Shown piece after piece: positions 30,901-42,811 of a stretch of 64,000 nucleotides of DNA. The position numbers and the translations under genes were made by a program. Under the pieces are notes generated by a model, which worked only from the letters and a program-made list of their open reading frames with translations, searched no databases and was not told the DNA's origin. This stretch comes from Schistocerca nitens (Eukaryota > Arthropoda > Insecta > Orthoptera > Acrididae). The number at the start of each line of letters is the position of its first letter. Position 1 is the first letter of the stretch. The DNA is taken from positions 73,978,501 through 74,042,500 of the forward strand of contig NC_064614.1 of the NCBI RefSeq assembly GCF_023898315.1. Reading direction: 5' to 3'.

Positions 30901-33900
30901 CCTTCCTACCGTACGGCTGCCTGGCGGCGGACAGCAGGCAGGGTAGTGGCTGCCCTTCCTACCGTACGTCTGCCTGGCGGCGGACAGCAGGCAGGGTAGT
31001 GGCTGCCCTTCCTACCGTACGGCTGCCTGGCGGCGGACAGCAGGCAGGGTAGTGGCTGCCCTTCCTACCGTACGGCTGCCTGGCGGCGGACAGCAGGCAG
31101 GGTAGTGGCTGCCCTTCCTACCGTACGGCTGCCTGGCGGCGGACAGCAGGCAGGGTAGTGGCTGCCCTTCCTACCGTACGGCTGCCTGGCGGCGGACAGC
31201 AGGCAGGGTAGTGGCTGCCCTTCCTACCGTACGTCTGCCTGGAGGCGGACAGCAGGCAGGGTAGTGGCTGCCCTTCCTACCGTACGTCTGCCTGGCGGCG
31301 GACAGCAGGCAGGGTAGTGGCTGCCCTTCCTACCGTACGGCTGCCTGGCGGCGGACAGCAGGCAGGGTAGTGGCTGCCCTTCCTACCGTACGGCTGCCTG
31401 GCGGCGGACAGCAGGCAGGGTAGTGGCTGCCCTTCCTACCGTACGGCTGCCTGGCGGCGGACAGCAGGCAGGGTAGTGGCTGCCCTTCCTACCGTACGGC
31501 TGCCTGGCGGCGGACAGCAGGCAGGGTAGTGGCTGCCCTTCCTACCGTACGGCTGCCTGGCGGCGGACAGCAGGCAGGGTAGTGGCTGCCCTTCCTACCG
31601 TACGTTTGCCTGGCGGCGGACAGCAGGCAGGGTAGTGGCTGCCCTTCCTACCGTACGGCTGCCTGGCGGCGGACAGCAGGCAGGGTAGGTGCTGCCCTTC
31701 CTACCGTACGGCTGCCTGGCGGCGGACAGCAGGCAGGGTAGTGGCTGCCCTTCCTACCGTACGGCTGCCTGGCGGTGGACAGCAGGCAGGGTAGTGGCTG
31801 CCCTTCCTACCGTACGGCTGCCTGGCGGCGGACAGCAGGCAGGGTAGTGGCTGCCCTTCCTACCGTACGGCTGCCTGGCGGCGGACAGCAGGCAGGGTAG
31901 TGGCTGCCCTTCCTACCGTACGGCTGCCTGGCGGCGGACAGCAGGCAGGGTAGTGGCTGCCCTTCCTACCGTACGGCTGCCTGGCGGCGGACAGCAGGCA
32001 GGGTAGTGGCTGCCCTTCCTACCGTACGTCTGCCTGGCGGCGGACAGCAGGCAGGGTAGTGGCTGCCCTTCCTACCGTACGGCTGCCTGGCGGCGGACAG
32101 CAGGCAGGGTAGTGGCTGCCCTTCCTACCGTACGGCTGCCTGGCGGCGGACAGCAGGCAGGGTAGTGGCTGCCCTTCCTACCGTACGGCTGCCTGGCGGC
32201 GGACAGCAGGCAGGGTAGTGGTTGCCCTTCCTACCGTACGGCTGCCTGGCGGCGGACAGCAGGCAGGGTAGTGGCTGCCCTTCCTACCGTACGGCTGCCT
32301 GGCGGCGGACAGCAGGCAGGGTAGTGGCTGCCCTTCCTACCGTACGGCTGCCTGGCGGCGGACAGCAGGCAGGGTAGTGGCTGCCCTTCCTACCGTACGT
32401 CTGCCTGGCGGCGGACAGCAGGCAGGGTAGTGGCTGCCCTTCCTACCGTACGGCTGCCTGGCGGCGGACAGCAGGCAGGGTAGTGGCTGCCCTTCCTACC
32501 GTACGGCTGCCTGGCGGCGGACAGCAGGCAGGGTAGTGGCTGCCCTTCCTACCGTACGGCTGCCTGGCGGCGGACAGCAGGCAGGGTAGTGGCTGCCCTT
32601 CCTACCGTACGGCTGCCTGGCGGCGGACAGCAGGCAGGGTAGTGGCTGCCCTTCCTACCGTACGGCTGCCTGGCGGCGGACAGCAGGCAGGGTAGTGGCT
32701 GCCCTTCCTACCGTACGTCTGCCTGGCGGCGGACAGCAGGCAGGGTAGTGGCTGCCCTTCCTACCGTACGGCTGCCTGGCGGCGGACAGCAGGCAGGGTA
32801 GTGGCTGCCCTTCCTACCGTACGTCTGCCTGGCGGCGGACAGCAGGCAGGGTAGTGGTTGCCCTTCCTACCGTACGGCTGCCTGGCGGCGGACAGCAGGC
32901 AGGGTAGTGGCTGCCCTTCCTACCGTACGGCTGCCTGGCGGCGGACAGCAGGCAGGGTAGTGGCTGCCCTTCCTACCGTACGGCTGCCTGGCGGCGGACA
33001 GCAGGCAGGGTAGTGGCTGCCCTTCCTACCGTACGTCTGCCTGGCGGCGGACAGCAGGCAGGGTAGTGGCTGCCCTTCCTACCGTACGGCTGCCTGGCGG
33101 CGGACAGCAGGCAGGGTAGTGGCTGCCCTTCCTACCGTACGGCTGCCTGGCGGCGGACAGCAGGCAGGGTAGTGGCTGCCCTTCCTACCGTACGGCTGCC
33201 TGGCGGCGGACAGCAGGCAGGGTAGTGGCTGCCCTTCCTACCGTACGGCTGCCTGGCGGCGGACAGCAGGCAGGGTAGTGGCTGCCCTTCCTACCGTACG
33301 GCTGCCTGGCGGCGGACAGCAGGCAGGGTAGTGGCTGCCCTTCCTACCGTACGGCTGCCTGGCGGCGGACAGCAGGCAGGGTAGTGGCTGCCCTTCCTAC
33401 CGTACGGCTGCCTGGCGGCGGACAGCAGGCAGGGTAGTGGCTGCCCTTCCTACCGTACGTCTGCCTGGCGGCGGACAGCAGGCAGGGTAGTGGTTGCCCT
33501 TCCTACCGTACGGCTGCCTGGCGGCGGACAGCAGGCAGGGTAGTGGCTGCCCTTCCTACCGTACGGCTGCCTGGCGGCGGACAGCAGGCAGGGTAGTGGC
33601 TGCCCTTCCTACCGTACGGCTGCCTGGCGGCGGACAGCAGGCAGGGTAGTGGCTGCCCTTCCTACCGTACGTCTGCCTGGCGGCGGACAGCAGGCAGGGT
33701 AGTGGCTGCCCTTCCTACCGTACGGCTGCCTGGCGGCGGACAGCAGGCAGGGTAGTGGCTGCCCTTCCTACCGTACGGCTGCCTGGCGGCGGACAGCAGG
33801 CAGGGTAGTGGCTGCCCTTCCTACCGTACGGCTGCCTGGCGGCGGACAGCAGGCAGGGTAGTGGTTGCCCTTCCTACCGTACGGCTGCCTGGCGGCGGAC

Positions 33901-35066
33901 AGCAGGCAGGGTAGTGGCTGCCCTTCCTACCGTACGTCTGCGTGGAGGCGGACAGCAGGCAGGGTAGTGGCTGCCCTTCCTACCGTACGTCTGCCTGGCG
34001 GCGGACAGCAGGCAGGGTAGTGGCTGCCCTTCCTACCGTACGTCTGCCTGGCGGCGGACAGCAGGCAGGGTAGTGGCTGCCCTTCCTACCGTACGTCTGC
34101 CTGGCGGCGGACAGCAGGCACGGTAGTGGCTGCCCTTCCTACCGTACGTCTGCCTGGCGGCGGACAGCGGGCAGGGTAGTGGCTGCCCTTCCTACCGTAC
34201 GGCTGCCTGGCGGCGGACAGCAGGCAGGGTAGTGGCTGCCCTTCCTACCGTACGGCTGCCTGGCGGCGGACAGCAGGCAGGGTAGTGGCTGCCCTTCCTA
34301 CCGTACGGCTGCCTGGCGGCGGACAGCAGGCAGGGTAGTGGCTGCCCTTCCTACCGTACGGCTGCCTGGCGGCGGACAGCAGGCAGGGTAGTGGCTGCCC
34401 TTCCTACCGTACGGCTGCCTGGCGGCGGACAGCAGGCAGGGTAGTGGCTGCCCTTCCTACCGTACGGCTGCCTGGCGGCGGACAGCAGGCAGGGTAGTGG
34501 CTGCCCTTCCTACCGTACGGCTGCCTGGCGGCGGACAGCAGGCAGGGTAGTGGCTGCCCTTCCTACCGTACGGCTGCCTGGCGGCGGACAGCAGGCAGGG
34601 TAGTGGCTGCCCTTCCTACCGTACGGCTGCCTGGCGGCGGACAGCAGGCAGGGTAGTGGCTGCCCTTCCTACCGTACGGCTGCCTGGCGGCGGACAGCAG
34701 GCAGGGTAGTGGCTGCCCTTCCTACCGTACGGCTGCCTGGCGGCGGACAGCAGGCAGGGTAGTGGCTGCCCTTCCTACCGTACGGCTGCCTGGCGGCGGA
34801 CAGCAGGCAGGGTAGTGGCTGCCCTTCCTACCGTACGGCTGCCTGGCGGCGGACAGCAGGCAGGGTAGTGGCTGCCCTTCCTACCGTACGGCTGCCTGGC
34901 GGCGGACAGCAGGCAGGGTAGTGGCTGCCCTTCCTACCGTACGGCTGCCTGGCGGCGGACAGCAGGCAGGGTAGTGGCTGCCCTTCCTACCGTACGGCTG
35001 CCTGGCGGCGGACAGCAGGCAGGGTAGTGGCTGCCCTTCCTACCGTACGGCTGCCTGGCGGCGGAC
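27965..35066 (+). repeat. 53-bp satellite array, 134 units
   Basis: The unit runs from AGCAGGCAGGGTAGTGGCTG to CTGGCGGCGGAC. The array is 7,102 bp, exactly 134 x 53, and register checks at several points showed no indels. GC is about 70% with four CpGs in the common unit form, far above the flanks. Each unit pair can form the hairpin CTGCCTG-loop-CAGGCAG, and most carry the palindrome CCGTACGG. Variation is mainly CGGCTG/CGTCTG, GGACAGC/GGACCGC and GGCAGGG/GGCACGG. Open frames across it are by-products of the unit. Confidence 0.98.
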
Positions 35067-35516
35067 GTTTTCCACCAACATGCAGTGATCTGAAACAATG
35101 ACACGGAGTTCCTGCACTGACTGGCCTCACCGTAAGTCATACGTTACTAAATACAATAACTTGATACACCTGAATACTGCATTTTAAAACCCTGAAACCG
35201 ATCGTGGTTTTCAAAAAATAATTAGTACAATTGAACATTATCAACCTAAATTACTTAGGTGCAAAAGAGGTAGTACTACTTAACGCACAGTCTAAGGTTA
35301 GCTTTCATGCTGATGTTTTGTACTCACGGGTGGATATTTATTTTACTTCAAGGTGAATTAAAGTTTACCACAGCAAACGTTGTGACACAGCCTGTAGCTA
35401 CACTTTATGTAGAACACATGTTTCTACTACGACTGTTAATTTCATTCTTTTCGTATTTCAAATTGAGTTAAAATGTTTTAATGACTCAGGAAATGTTAGG
35501 AAAAATCAGTCCTTGA
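35067..35516. other. Right flank of the satellite, no features recognised
   Basis: The composition returns abruptly to AT-rich. No gene or named repeat is visible. Confidence 0.4.
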
Positions 35517-35528
35517 CTAACTTTCCGA

Positions 35529-35738
35529 GCCGCGCGGGGTAGCAGCGCGGTCTAGGGCGCCTTGTGACGGTCCGTGCGGCTCCTCGTGTCGGAGGTTCGA
35601 GTCCTCCCTCGGGCATGGGGGTGTGTGTGGTCCATAGCGTAAGTTAGTTTAAGTTACATTAAGTAGCGTGTAAGTCTAGGGACCGACAACCTTAGCAGCT
35701 TGGTCCCATAGGACCTTAACACAAATTTCCGAATTTTC
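35529..35738 (+). mobile_element. tRNA-derived SINE, variant head on the shared body
   Basis: The head (gccgcgcggggtagcagcgc, B box ggttcgagtcc) differs from the Leu-like family. The body (gtaagttagtttaagtt, then agggaccgacaaccttagca) is a divergent form of the same body. The 12-bp duplication ctaactttccga flanks it at 35517-35528 and 35739-35750. Confidence 0.92.
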
Positions 35739-35920
35739 CTAACTTTCCGACAGGTAAAACCTGTGCGCCGCTTGTGGTTGCTACGTTTACATAAAAGTGA
35801 GTTAATTTTCAACTCTTCAACCGGAAACGCTTATACACAGGCTCGTACTGCCATAAACATCATGTGGAAATAGATGTTGTGCGCTGGAGTGTGTGTATTA
35901 TGGCGCTCGATAAGTTAAAA

Positions 35921-38340
35921 TTGTTGTTGTTGTGGTCTTCAGTCCTGAGACTGATTTGATGCAGCTCTCCATGCTACTCTATCCTCTGCGAGCTTCTTTA
36001 TCTCCCACTACCCACTGCAACCTACATCCCTCTGAATCTGCTTAGTGTATTCATCTCTTGGTCTCCCACTACGATTTTTACCCTCCACGCTGCCCACCAA
36101 TACTAAATTGGTGATTCCTTGATGCCTCAGAACATGTTCTAGCAACCGTTCCCTTCTTCTAGTCAAGTAGTGCCACAGACTCCTCTTCTCCCCAATTCTA
36201 TTCAATACCTCCTCATTAGTTATGTGATCTACCCATCTAATTTTCAGCATTCTTCTGTAACACCACATTTCGAAAGCTTGTTCCTCAGAACATGTCCTAT
36301 CAACCGATCCCTTCTTCTAGTCAAGTTGTGCCACAAACTCCTCTTCTCCCCAATTCTATTCAATAACTCCTCATTAGTTATGTGATCTACCCATCTGATC
36401 TTTAGCATTCTTCTGTAGCACCACATTTCGAAAGCTTCTATTCTCTTCTTGTCCAAACTAGTTATCGTCCCTGTTTCATTTCCATACATGGCTACGCTCC
36501 ATACAAATAGTTTCAGAAACGACTTCCTGACACTTAAATCTATACTCGACGTTAACAAATTTCTTTTCTTCAGAAACACTTTCCTTGCCATTGACAGTCT
36601 ACATTTTATATCCTCTCTACTTCGACCATCATCAGTTGTTTTGCTCCCCAAATAGCAAAACTCCTTTACTACATTAAGTATCTCATTTCCTAATCTAATT
36701 CCCTCAGCATCACCCTACTTAATTCGACGACATTTCATAATCCTCGTTTTGCTCTTGTTGATGTTCATCTTATATCCTCCTTTCAAGACACCATCCATTC
36801 CGTTCAACTGCCCTTCCAAGTCCTTTGCTGTCTCTCACAGAATTACAATGTCATCGGCGAACCTCAAAGTTTTTATTTCTTCTCCATGGATTTTAATACC
36901 TACTACAAGTTTATCTTTTGTTTCTTTCACTGCTTGATCAATATACAGATTGAATAACATCGAGGAGAAGCTACAACCCTGTCTTACTCCCTTCCCAACT
37001 ACTGCTTCCCTTTCATGTCCCTCGACTCTTATAACTGCCATCTGGTTTCTGTACAAATTGTAAATAGCCTTTCGCTCCCTGTATTTTACCACTGCCACCT
37101 TCAGAATTTGAAAGAGAGTATTCCAGCGAACATTGTCAAAAGCTTTCTCTAAGTCTACAAATGCTAGAAACGTAGGTTTGCCTTTCCTTAATGTAGATTC
37201 TAAGATAAGCCGTAAGGTCAGTATTGCCTCACGTGTTCCGGCATTTCTGCGGAATTCAAACTGATCTTCCCCAAGGTCGGCTTCTACTAGTTTTTCCATT
37301 CATCTGTAAGGAATTCGCGTTAGTATTTTGCAGCTGTGTCTTATTAAACTGATAGTTCGGTAATTTTCACATCTGTCAACACCTGCTTTCTTTGGGATTG
37401 CAATTATTATATTCTTCTTGACGTATGAGGGTATTTCACCGATCTCATGCATGTTGCTCACCAGATGGTAGAGTTTTGTCATGACTGGCTCTCCCAAGGC
37501 TATCAGTAGTTCTAACGGAATGTTGTCTACTCCCGGGGCCTTGTTTCGACTTAGGTCTTTCAATGCTCTGTCAAACTCTTCACGCAGTATCTTATCTCCA
37601 ATTTCATCTTCATCTACATCCTCTTCCATTTCCATAATATTTTCCTCAAGTACATCGCCCTTGTACAGACCCTCTATATACTCCTTCCACCTTTCCGCTT
37701 TCCCTTCTTTGCTTAGAACTGGGTTTCCATCTGAGTTCTTGATATACATACAAGTGGTTCTCTTTTCTCCAAATGTCTCTTTAATTTTCCTGTAGGTAGT
37801 ACCTATCTTACCCCTCGTGAGATAAGCCTCTACATCCTTACATTTGTCCTGTAGCCATACCTACTTAGCCGCTTTGCACTTCCTGTCGATCTCATTTTTG
37901 AGACGTTTGTATTCCTTTTTGCCTGCTTCATTTACAGCATTTTTATATTTTCTCCTTTCATCAGTTAAATTGAATATTTCTTCTGTTACCCAAGGATTTC
38001 TAATAGCCCTCGTCTTTTTACCTACTTGATCCTCTGCTGCCTTCACTACTTCATCTCTCAAAGCTACCCATTCCTCTTCTACTGTATTTGTTTCCCACAT
38101 TCCTGCCTATTGGTCCCTTATGCTCTCCCTGAAACTCTGTACGACCTCTGGTTTAGTCAGTTTATCCAGGTCCAATCTCCTAAAATCCCACCTTTTTGCA
38201 ATTTCTTCAGTTTAAATCTACAGTTCATAACCAGTTAAAATTAGACTCGACGATTGCTACTGCATGTATTATGCTATTAGACCGGTTCTCACATAGCATT
38301 CATCGTGAGATCACTATTTTCCTTATTTTGGCTTGGATTA
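35921..38340 (-). pseudogene. LINE (EN-RT type), longest copy in the window
   Basis: On the minus strand the protein pieces run from the linker (38100-37861, ERRKYKNAVNEAGKKEYKRL) through pre-RT (37749-37300, KAPGVDNIPLELL, VKKNIIIAIPKKAG). RT follows (37299-36835, FVDLEKAFDNVRW, GVRQGCSFSSMLFNLYID, LRFADDIVIL). The C-terminus is at 36651-36008 (EFCYLGSKTTDDGRSREDIK, MWCYRRMLKIRWVDH). The FADD catalytic motif is intact, but several single stops or frameshifts separate the pieces. It lacks its 5' endonuclease. The 3' end is near the ttgttgttgtggtcttcag motif. I would place it among RTE/CR1-like EN-RT LINEs, clade uncertain. Confidence 0.85.
36128..36443 (-). repeat. 158-bp tandem duplication in the LINE C-terminus
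   Basis: The block with aacatgt-ct, the caaccg-tcccttcttctag segment and the ttctgta-caccacattt segment occurs twice with a 158-bp period. The two halves differ by several substitutions. The end of the RT protein is therefore encoded twice. Confidence 0.85.
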
Positions 38341-39062
38341 ATAAAAGAGGTGACACCCCACATTTTTTAACTTTCTTGTGACATCGTCGTAGTATTCCCA
38401 AAGGCCATTCCATAATTCACTGTTTGTTGCTCGCTTCTTAGCAGCTTTGGCCGACGAAGAATAAATCCATTGGGGACTGATGAACTGGGGAAGAATCAGG
38501 CATAAATTGCCAGATATCTCCCTCTCTCCTCGCCCCAACATGCGAGCCATTCGCAAACTACGTCGTGGCAGGAGCAGTCATCTCTAACAATTTTTGGCAT
38601 GGATGGGACTGCTATAACTGTGGAGCAGATGCATCACATATAAGACTATCGGCGCGAGAATGTCAGTCACAGATAAAAATTTATCATCTAAGAATAGGAC
38701 ATTGCATGCGCCGAGTCAGAAAAATGCACAGTTTTTACGAATCATAAGGTTAATTATGAAAACGGAGGGCATGTGTTGGAATGCCAGGCAACGGCGACTC
38801 AGAACAACAATCTCTCTGAGGGCGCAGACGACAAGTGAGTGGTTTCCATGATTTTTCTCGGTTAAGCTGGTTGCCTGCTAATTGAATTTTCCGCAGCTTC
38901 CTTCACCACTCAATTTTGCAACATGATGAGGCTATGGCCTGTATTTTAACTTGCCCCTAACCTACGGCATGGTTGGTGGAAATACAATGCACAGCTACTG
39001 CAGGTTTGTTGGGGTGTAAAAGGATAGCGTGTCGCTGGTGTTCTATGCACCACTCTTGTATA
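38341..39062. other. Intergenic stretch without recognised features
   Basis: No gene or named repeat is supported here. Confidence 0.4.
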
Positions 39063-39063
39063 T

Positions 39064-39256
39064 ATGGCTCAAATGGCTCTAAGCACTATGGGACTTAACA
39101 TCTGAGGTCCCCTAGACTTAGAACTACTTAAACCAAATCAAACTACGGACATCACACACATCCATTCCCGAGGAATGGATGTTCCTGAACCTGCGAACGT
39201 AGCAGCCGCTTGGTTCCAGACTGAAGCGCCTAGAACCGCTCGGACACAGTGGCCGG
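39064..39256 (-). mobile_element. tRNA-derived SINE (Leu-like head), diverged
   Basis: Body and head are recognisable on the minus strand. The B-box area is disturbed by a small inserted repeat (attcccgaggaatggatgttcc). No clear target duplication is seen. Confidence 0.85.
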
Positions 39257-39257
39257 T

Positions 39258-39540
39258 GCAGTCTTCTATAGTGCGTCTTGCTTGTCCTATGTAACTTTTG
39301 CCACAAAGACGGGAAATTTGACACATACCTGCTTTTCGTAAAAGCAGATGATCTTTCACAGATCTGAGAATAGCTGACGTCTTGACCGTGAGTGGAATCC
39401 GCTCTATGTTTCTCCTGTATTCTGGGAGTCTTTGAAGAAACACTTCCAACATATGGCAGGAAGTCTGTCGACTCTTTTATCTCACTTTTTACAGGATTAT
39501 TGTTTAAACGAAGTCTTTTGATTTATAATGTATTTCCTTG
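39258..39540 (-). pseudogene. Penelope-like element fragment with GIY-YIG-type region
   Basis: On the minus strand: LRSVKDHLLLRKAGMCQISR, then LCGKSYIGQARRTIEDC. This matches the junction of Penelope-like RT and its GIY-YIG endonuclease (usual wording VYKIPC-CGKSYIGQTKRTI). The SINE to the left cut it. The same segment occurs at 62651-62881. Confidence 0.7.
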
Positions 39541-39545
39541 TTCCC

Positions 39546-39806
39546 AGAATGAGATTTTCACTCTGCAGTGGAGTGTGCGCTGATATGAAACTTCCTGGCA
39601 GATTAAAACTGTGTGCCGGACCGAAACTCGAACTCGGGACCTTTGCCTTTCGCGGGCAAGTGCTCTGCCAATTGAGCTACCCAAGCATGACTCACGCCCC
39701 GTCCTCACAGCTTTACTTCTGACAGTACCTCGTCTCCTACCTTCCAAACTTTACAGAAGCTCTCCTGCGAACCATGCAGAACTAGCACTCCTGAAAGAAT
39801 GGATAT
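39546..39806 (-). mobile_element. tRNA-like repeat unit, single copy
   Basis: A single unit of the family found as composites at 16890 and 56693. It reads (minus strand) from the ggagagcttctgtaaag region through the tRNA-like core (gggtagctcaattggcagag, ccgagttcgag) to ctgcagagtgaaaatctc. An imperfect duplication, tatttcctt-gtt / tatttcctttgtt, flanks it. Confidence 0.85.
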
Positions 39807-40429
39807 TATTTCCTTTGTTGTTTCTTCCTGTTTGATAATTCCATCTATAAACTACTAATGCCGAATTGGTGAAAGGGAAAAGCCCGGACACCAATTGCTC
39901 GGTAATATGGTCGAGGTGGCTATTTTTCCCAAAGCTCATTTTCAGTCTGTTTACCTCGACTTAGCTTCTTCCACATATAATGCATAATACTACAGAATAA
40001 CTTATAAATGAGATGGAACTGTGGAAGTTTTTCTACGGTGTTTCGTTACGTTGGTGGATGTTTTTACTGTTTGTTTGTACTTCGCAAATGACCAGTTATT
40101 GTTTTCGACCATTGTCAGATCCATCGAAACGAATCAATGTTTACTGTCATAATAAAAAACGCAGATAGAACATAGAGAACTAACGGTGCAAGCCATACCA
40201 TTTCATACACAGTGTTGCCTCATATAGATACCGTTACTTAAGAAGTGACAACGGCTGGAGAAAAGTTCGCAACGCCTTATGTGTATGTATATCTGTCAGC
40301 ATTTTTTATAGCTCCGAGGTAAAAAAAGAGATACGTTGACGTCCATTGAGCAGAGGTTGTGACATCATTTCTCAGCCTACAGAGAGGAGTGTTCGACTGA
40401 GTATTTTATTGGCTTTAATTTCAATTTGT

Positions 40430-40644
40430 TCAAATGGTTCAAATGGCTCTGAGCACTATGGGACTTAACATCTATGGTCATCAGTCCCCTAGAACTTAGA
40501 AATACTTAAACCTAACTATCTAAGGACAGCACACAACACCCAGCCATCTCGAGGCAGAGAAAATCCCTGACCCCGCCGGGAATCGAACCAGGGAACCCGG
40601 GCGTGGGAAGCTAGAACACTACCGCACGACCACGAGATGCGGGC
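40430..40644 (-). mobile_element. tRNA-derived SINE, Gly-like head on the shared body
   Basis: The right end (minus-strand 5' end) reads ctcgtggtcgtgcggtag, then cttcccacgcccggg and ggttcgattcccggc, a tRNA-Gly-like head. The body (gatgacc-tagatgtt, agcactatgggact antisense) is that of the Leu-headed family. The exact 13-bp duplication aatttcaatttgt lies at 40417-40429 and 40645-40657. Confidence 0.93.
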
Positions 40645-40657
40645 AATTTCAATTTGT

Positions 40658-41589
40658 GCACTGGTTTATTTCATGGGCATCTAAACTGACTGAAATCGGC
40701 ATGTTGGAAAATGACGTTAGCTGTTGGCAAGGCAGGAACTGACATTTGAATTTTCATGAGATATTTCCATGAGATGTATTAGTGGTCCTCGCTTGTTTCT
40801 GCAGCCAGATACTAACGAATGGTCTTTCCTAATCCACATTAAACTGGATTGTAAAGCATACCGAATATTATGACCGGGAGTATATTGGACTGCTCACTGA
40901 CAAAAGTAGCATTCAATGGCAACACGTAAAAAAATACTGTAAAGGGGCAGCACCTACCACACATCAGAAAAGATGGACATTAGAGGGGAAGGAGAGAAAT
41001 ACCCAACGTTAGTAGATATTTTTGAGTCGTAAAAGTATCATTGTGCAGTGTCCGGAGTGTCTGGATGTTCAACTGTTTCCTGAGTCGAGTGGAGTACGCG
41101 AAATCAGGGGTCGGTAAACAGTGCTCGTTGCTGTAGCAGGCAAGTTTTTGGTCCACTGGGGTGGAGGGAGGTTACGTAGTATTGCACTTACAAGTATGCC
41201 GACTTAGACGGGCAATTCAGTTTGAGTGCAAACCTTTTCGGTATCTAGGTCGCGTCACAATGGAACGCCAAACAATTATATGATCGAACCTCGAAAGTCT
41301 CAGCGACATGAACAGTGCTGATTTCCCCAGGTTACTGTTGGCGTGCTCTCAGCGACCCCAGACAAACCGGCCGCCTGTATTCGTGAACCAGCTTCTTAAC
41401 AAGATGCGATGTCAACAGTATAAACAAGCGGTAACAAGAGAACTTGTTGTGCGGCATCGACGTCTTGCTGCAGGAAAACACTGCCTCTGGGTACGGGCTG
41501 ATATTCAGTTGCTGTTTGTCAGACAAGTGTAGTACGATCAATAGCGTTCCGCACAACCGACTCACCATGGGCATCTTTACTACGAACCG
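40658..41589. other. Intergenic stretch without recognised features
   Basis: I find no named repeat and no convincing coding sequence. An open frame at 41308-41532 has no recognisable domain. Confidence 0.4.
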
Positions 41590-42464
41590 TCAGAAAGTAA
41601 CATGGGGTGACATGTGACAGCCGAAATAAGACGGTCTATGTAGAGAGAAAGGTGTTCGAAATTTTGATGAAAACTGTTAGAAGGTGTTAGTAAAGATGGG
41701 TAATGTACAATATATAAAGGAAGCGAGAAGGCAAAATAAGAATAGAAGAGGATAAAAGAAGTGTTAGTATTATGAAAGAAGTAAAACAGGAGTTTAGTGT
41801 TCGGTCTACATAGTGAAGAAACAATCACGAAAATAAAAGTAAATTTCAGAACCGGAATTAACTTCCAGGGTGAAAGGATGTCAATGGTAAGATTGGCTGT
41901 TGACGCTGCTATTCTCAATGAATGTGAGGAAGAATTGTAGGACCTATTACTTGAATGAACAGTCTAATGAGTTCATATTACGGGCTTAGAGTGAATTGAA
42001 TAATGACTAAAGTAACGAGGAATAGCAGAAATGACATTATCGACAACCTCAAAATTGTAAGCCAGGATTTAGACGAAGTGATAGAAATCTGCAAAATTGG
42101 AAAGAAAGTAACAGACGCCGCAAGGGTAACTACCAGATAGGCAAAGAAGGAATTCCCTCTACAAAAGAAGTCTAATAATATCAAATATCCGCCTGTATTT
42201 GAGGATAAAATTTTTGATAATGTACATTTAGAACACTGCACTGCGTAGAATTCAATCATGGGCTGTGGTATAACTGATGAAACAAAATAGAAGTGTTTGA
42301 GACGTGGTGCCGTAGAAGAATAACGAAAATTAGCTGAACTGCAAATAACTGAGAATGTTCTCCGTAGAAAATATTGAGAAGAAGAGGGGACAGGATGATG
42401 GGACATTTGTTACATGGAGGAGAGGCTTCCATGGTACTTTAGATGCATAAGGTACAGACTGTGT
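41590..42464 (+). pseudogene. Decayed LINE RT fragment
   Basis: The plus strand gives VMYNIYKEARRQNKN-like, INFQGERMSMVRLAVDAAIL (the FADD region, here degenerate), MNSLMSSYYGLRVN, then C-terminal scraps. It is related in DNA to 9061-9310. A SINE inserted just right of it. Confidence 0.62.
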
Positions 42465-42475
42465 ACAAGTGTTAC

Positions 42476-42677
42476 GCCAGCTGAAGTGTCCGAGCGGTTC
42501 TAGGCGCTACAGTCTGGAGCTGCGCGACCGCTACGTTCGCAGGTTCGAATCCTGCCTCGGGCATGGATGTATGTGATGTTGTTAGGTTGGTTTGGTTTAC
42601 GTAGTTCTAAGTTCTAGGGGACTGATGACCTCAGAAGTTAAGTCCCGTAGTGCTCAGAGCCATTTGAACCATTTTGA
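42476..42677 (+). mobile_element. tRNA-derived SINE (Leu-like head), full length
   Basis: The head has gtccgagcggttctaggcgc, and the B box is ggttcgaatcc. It ends with ccatttgaaccattttga. The exact 11-bp duplication acaagtgttac is at 42465-42475 and 42678-42688. Confidence 0.95.
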
Positions 42678-42811
42678 ACAAGTGTTACTCACAGGTAAAA
42701 ATATTCGCGCAGGAGAAGATTTCGTAGTAGGCTTCTTCAAGCAAGTCAGAAGTCTGACTTAAATCGTAGAAGACTACACTCCAAACAAACTCATCAGATC
42801 TGCGTCCGCAC

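Noticed and set aside
27965..35066. CRISPR array
   Set aside because: Units are directly adjacent without unique spacers, and the DNA is insect; it is a satellite.
27854..35140. Open frames across the satellite and its edges
   Set aside because: They follow the 53-bp unit and its reverse complement; no start context, domain or non-repeat content.
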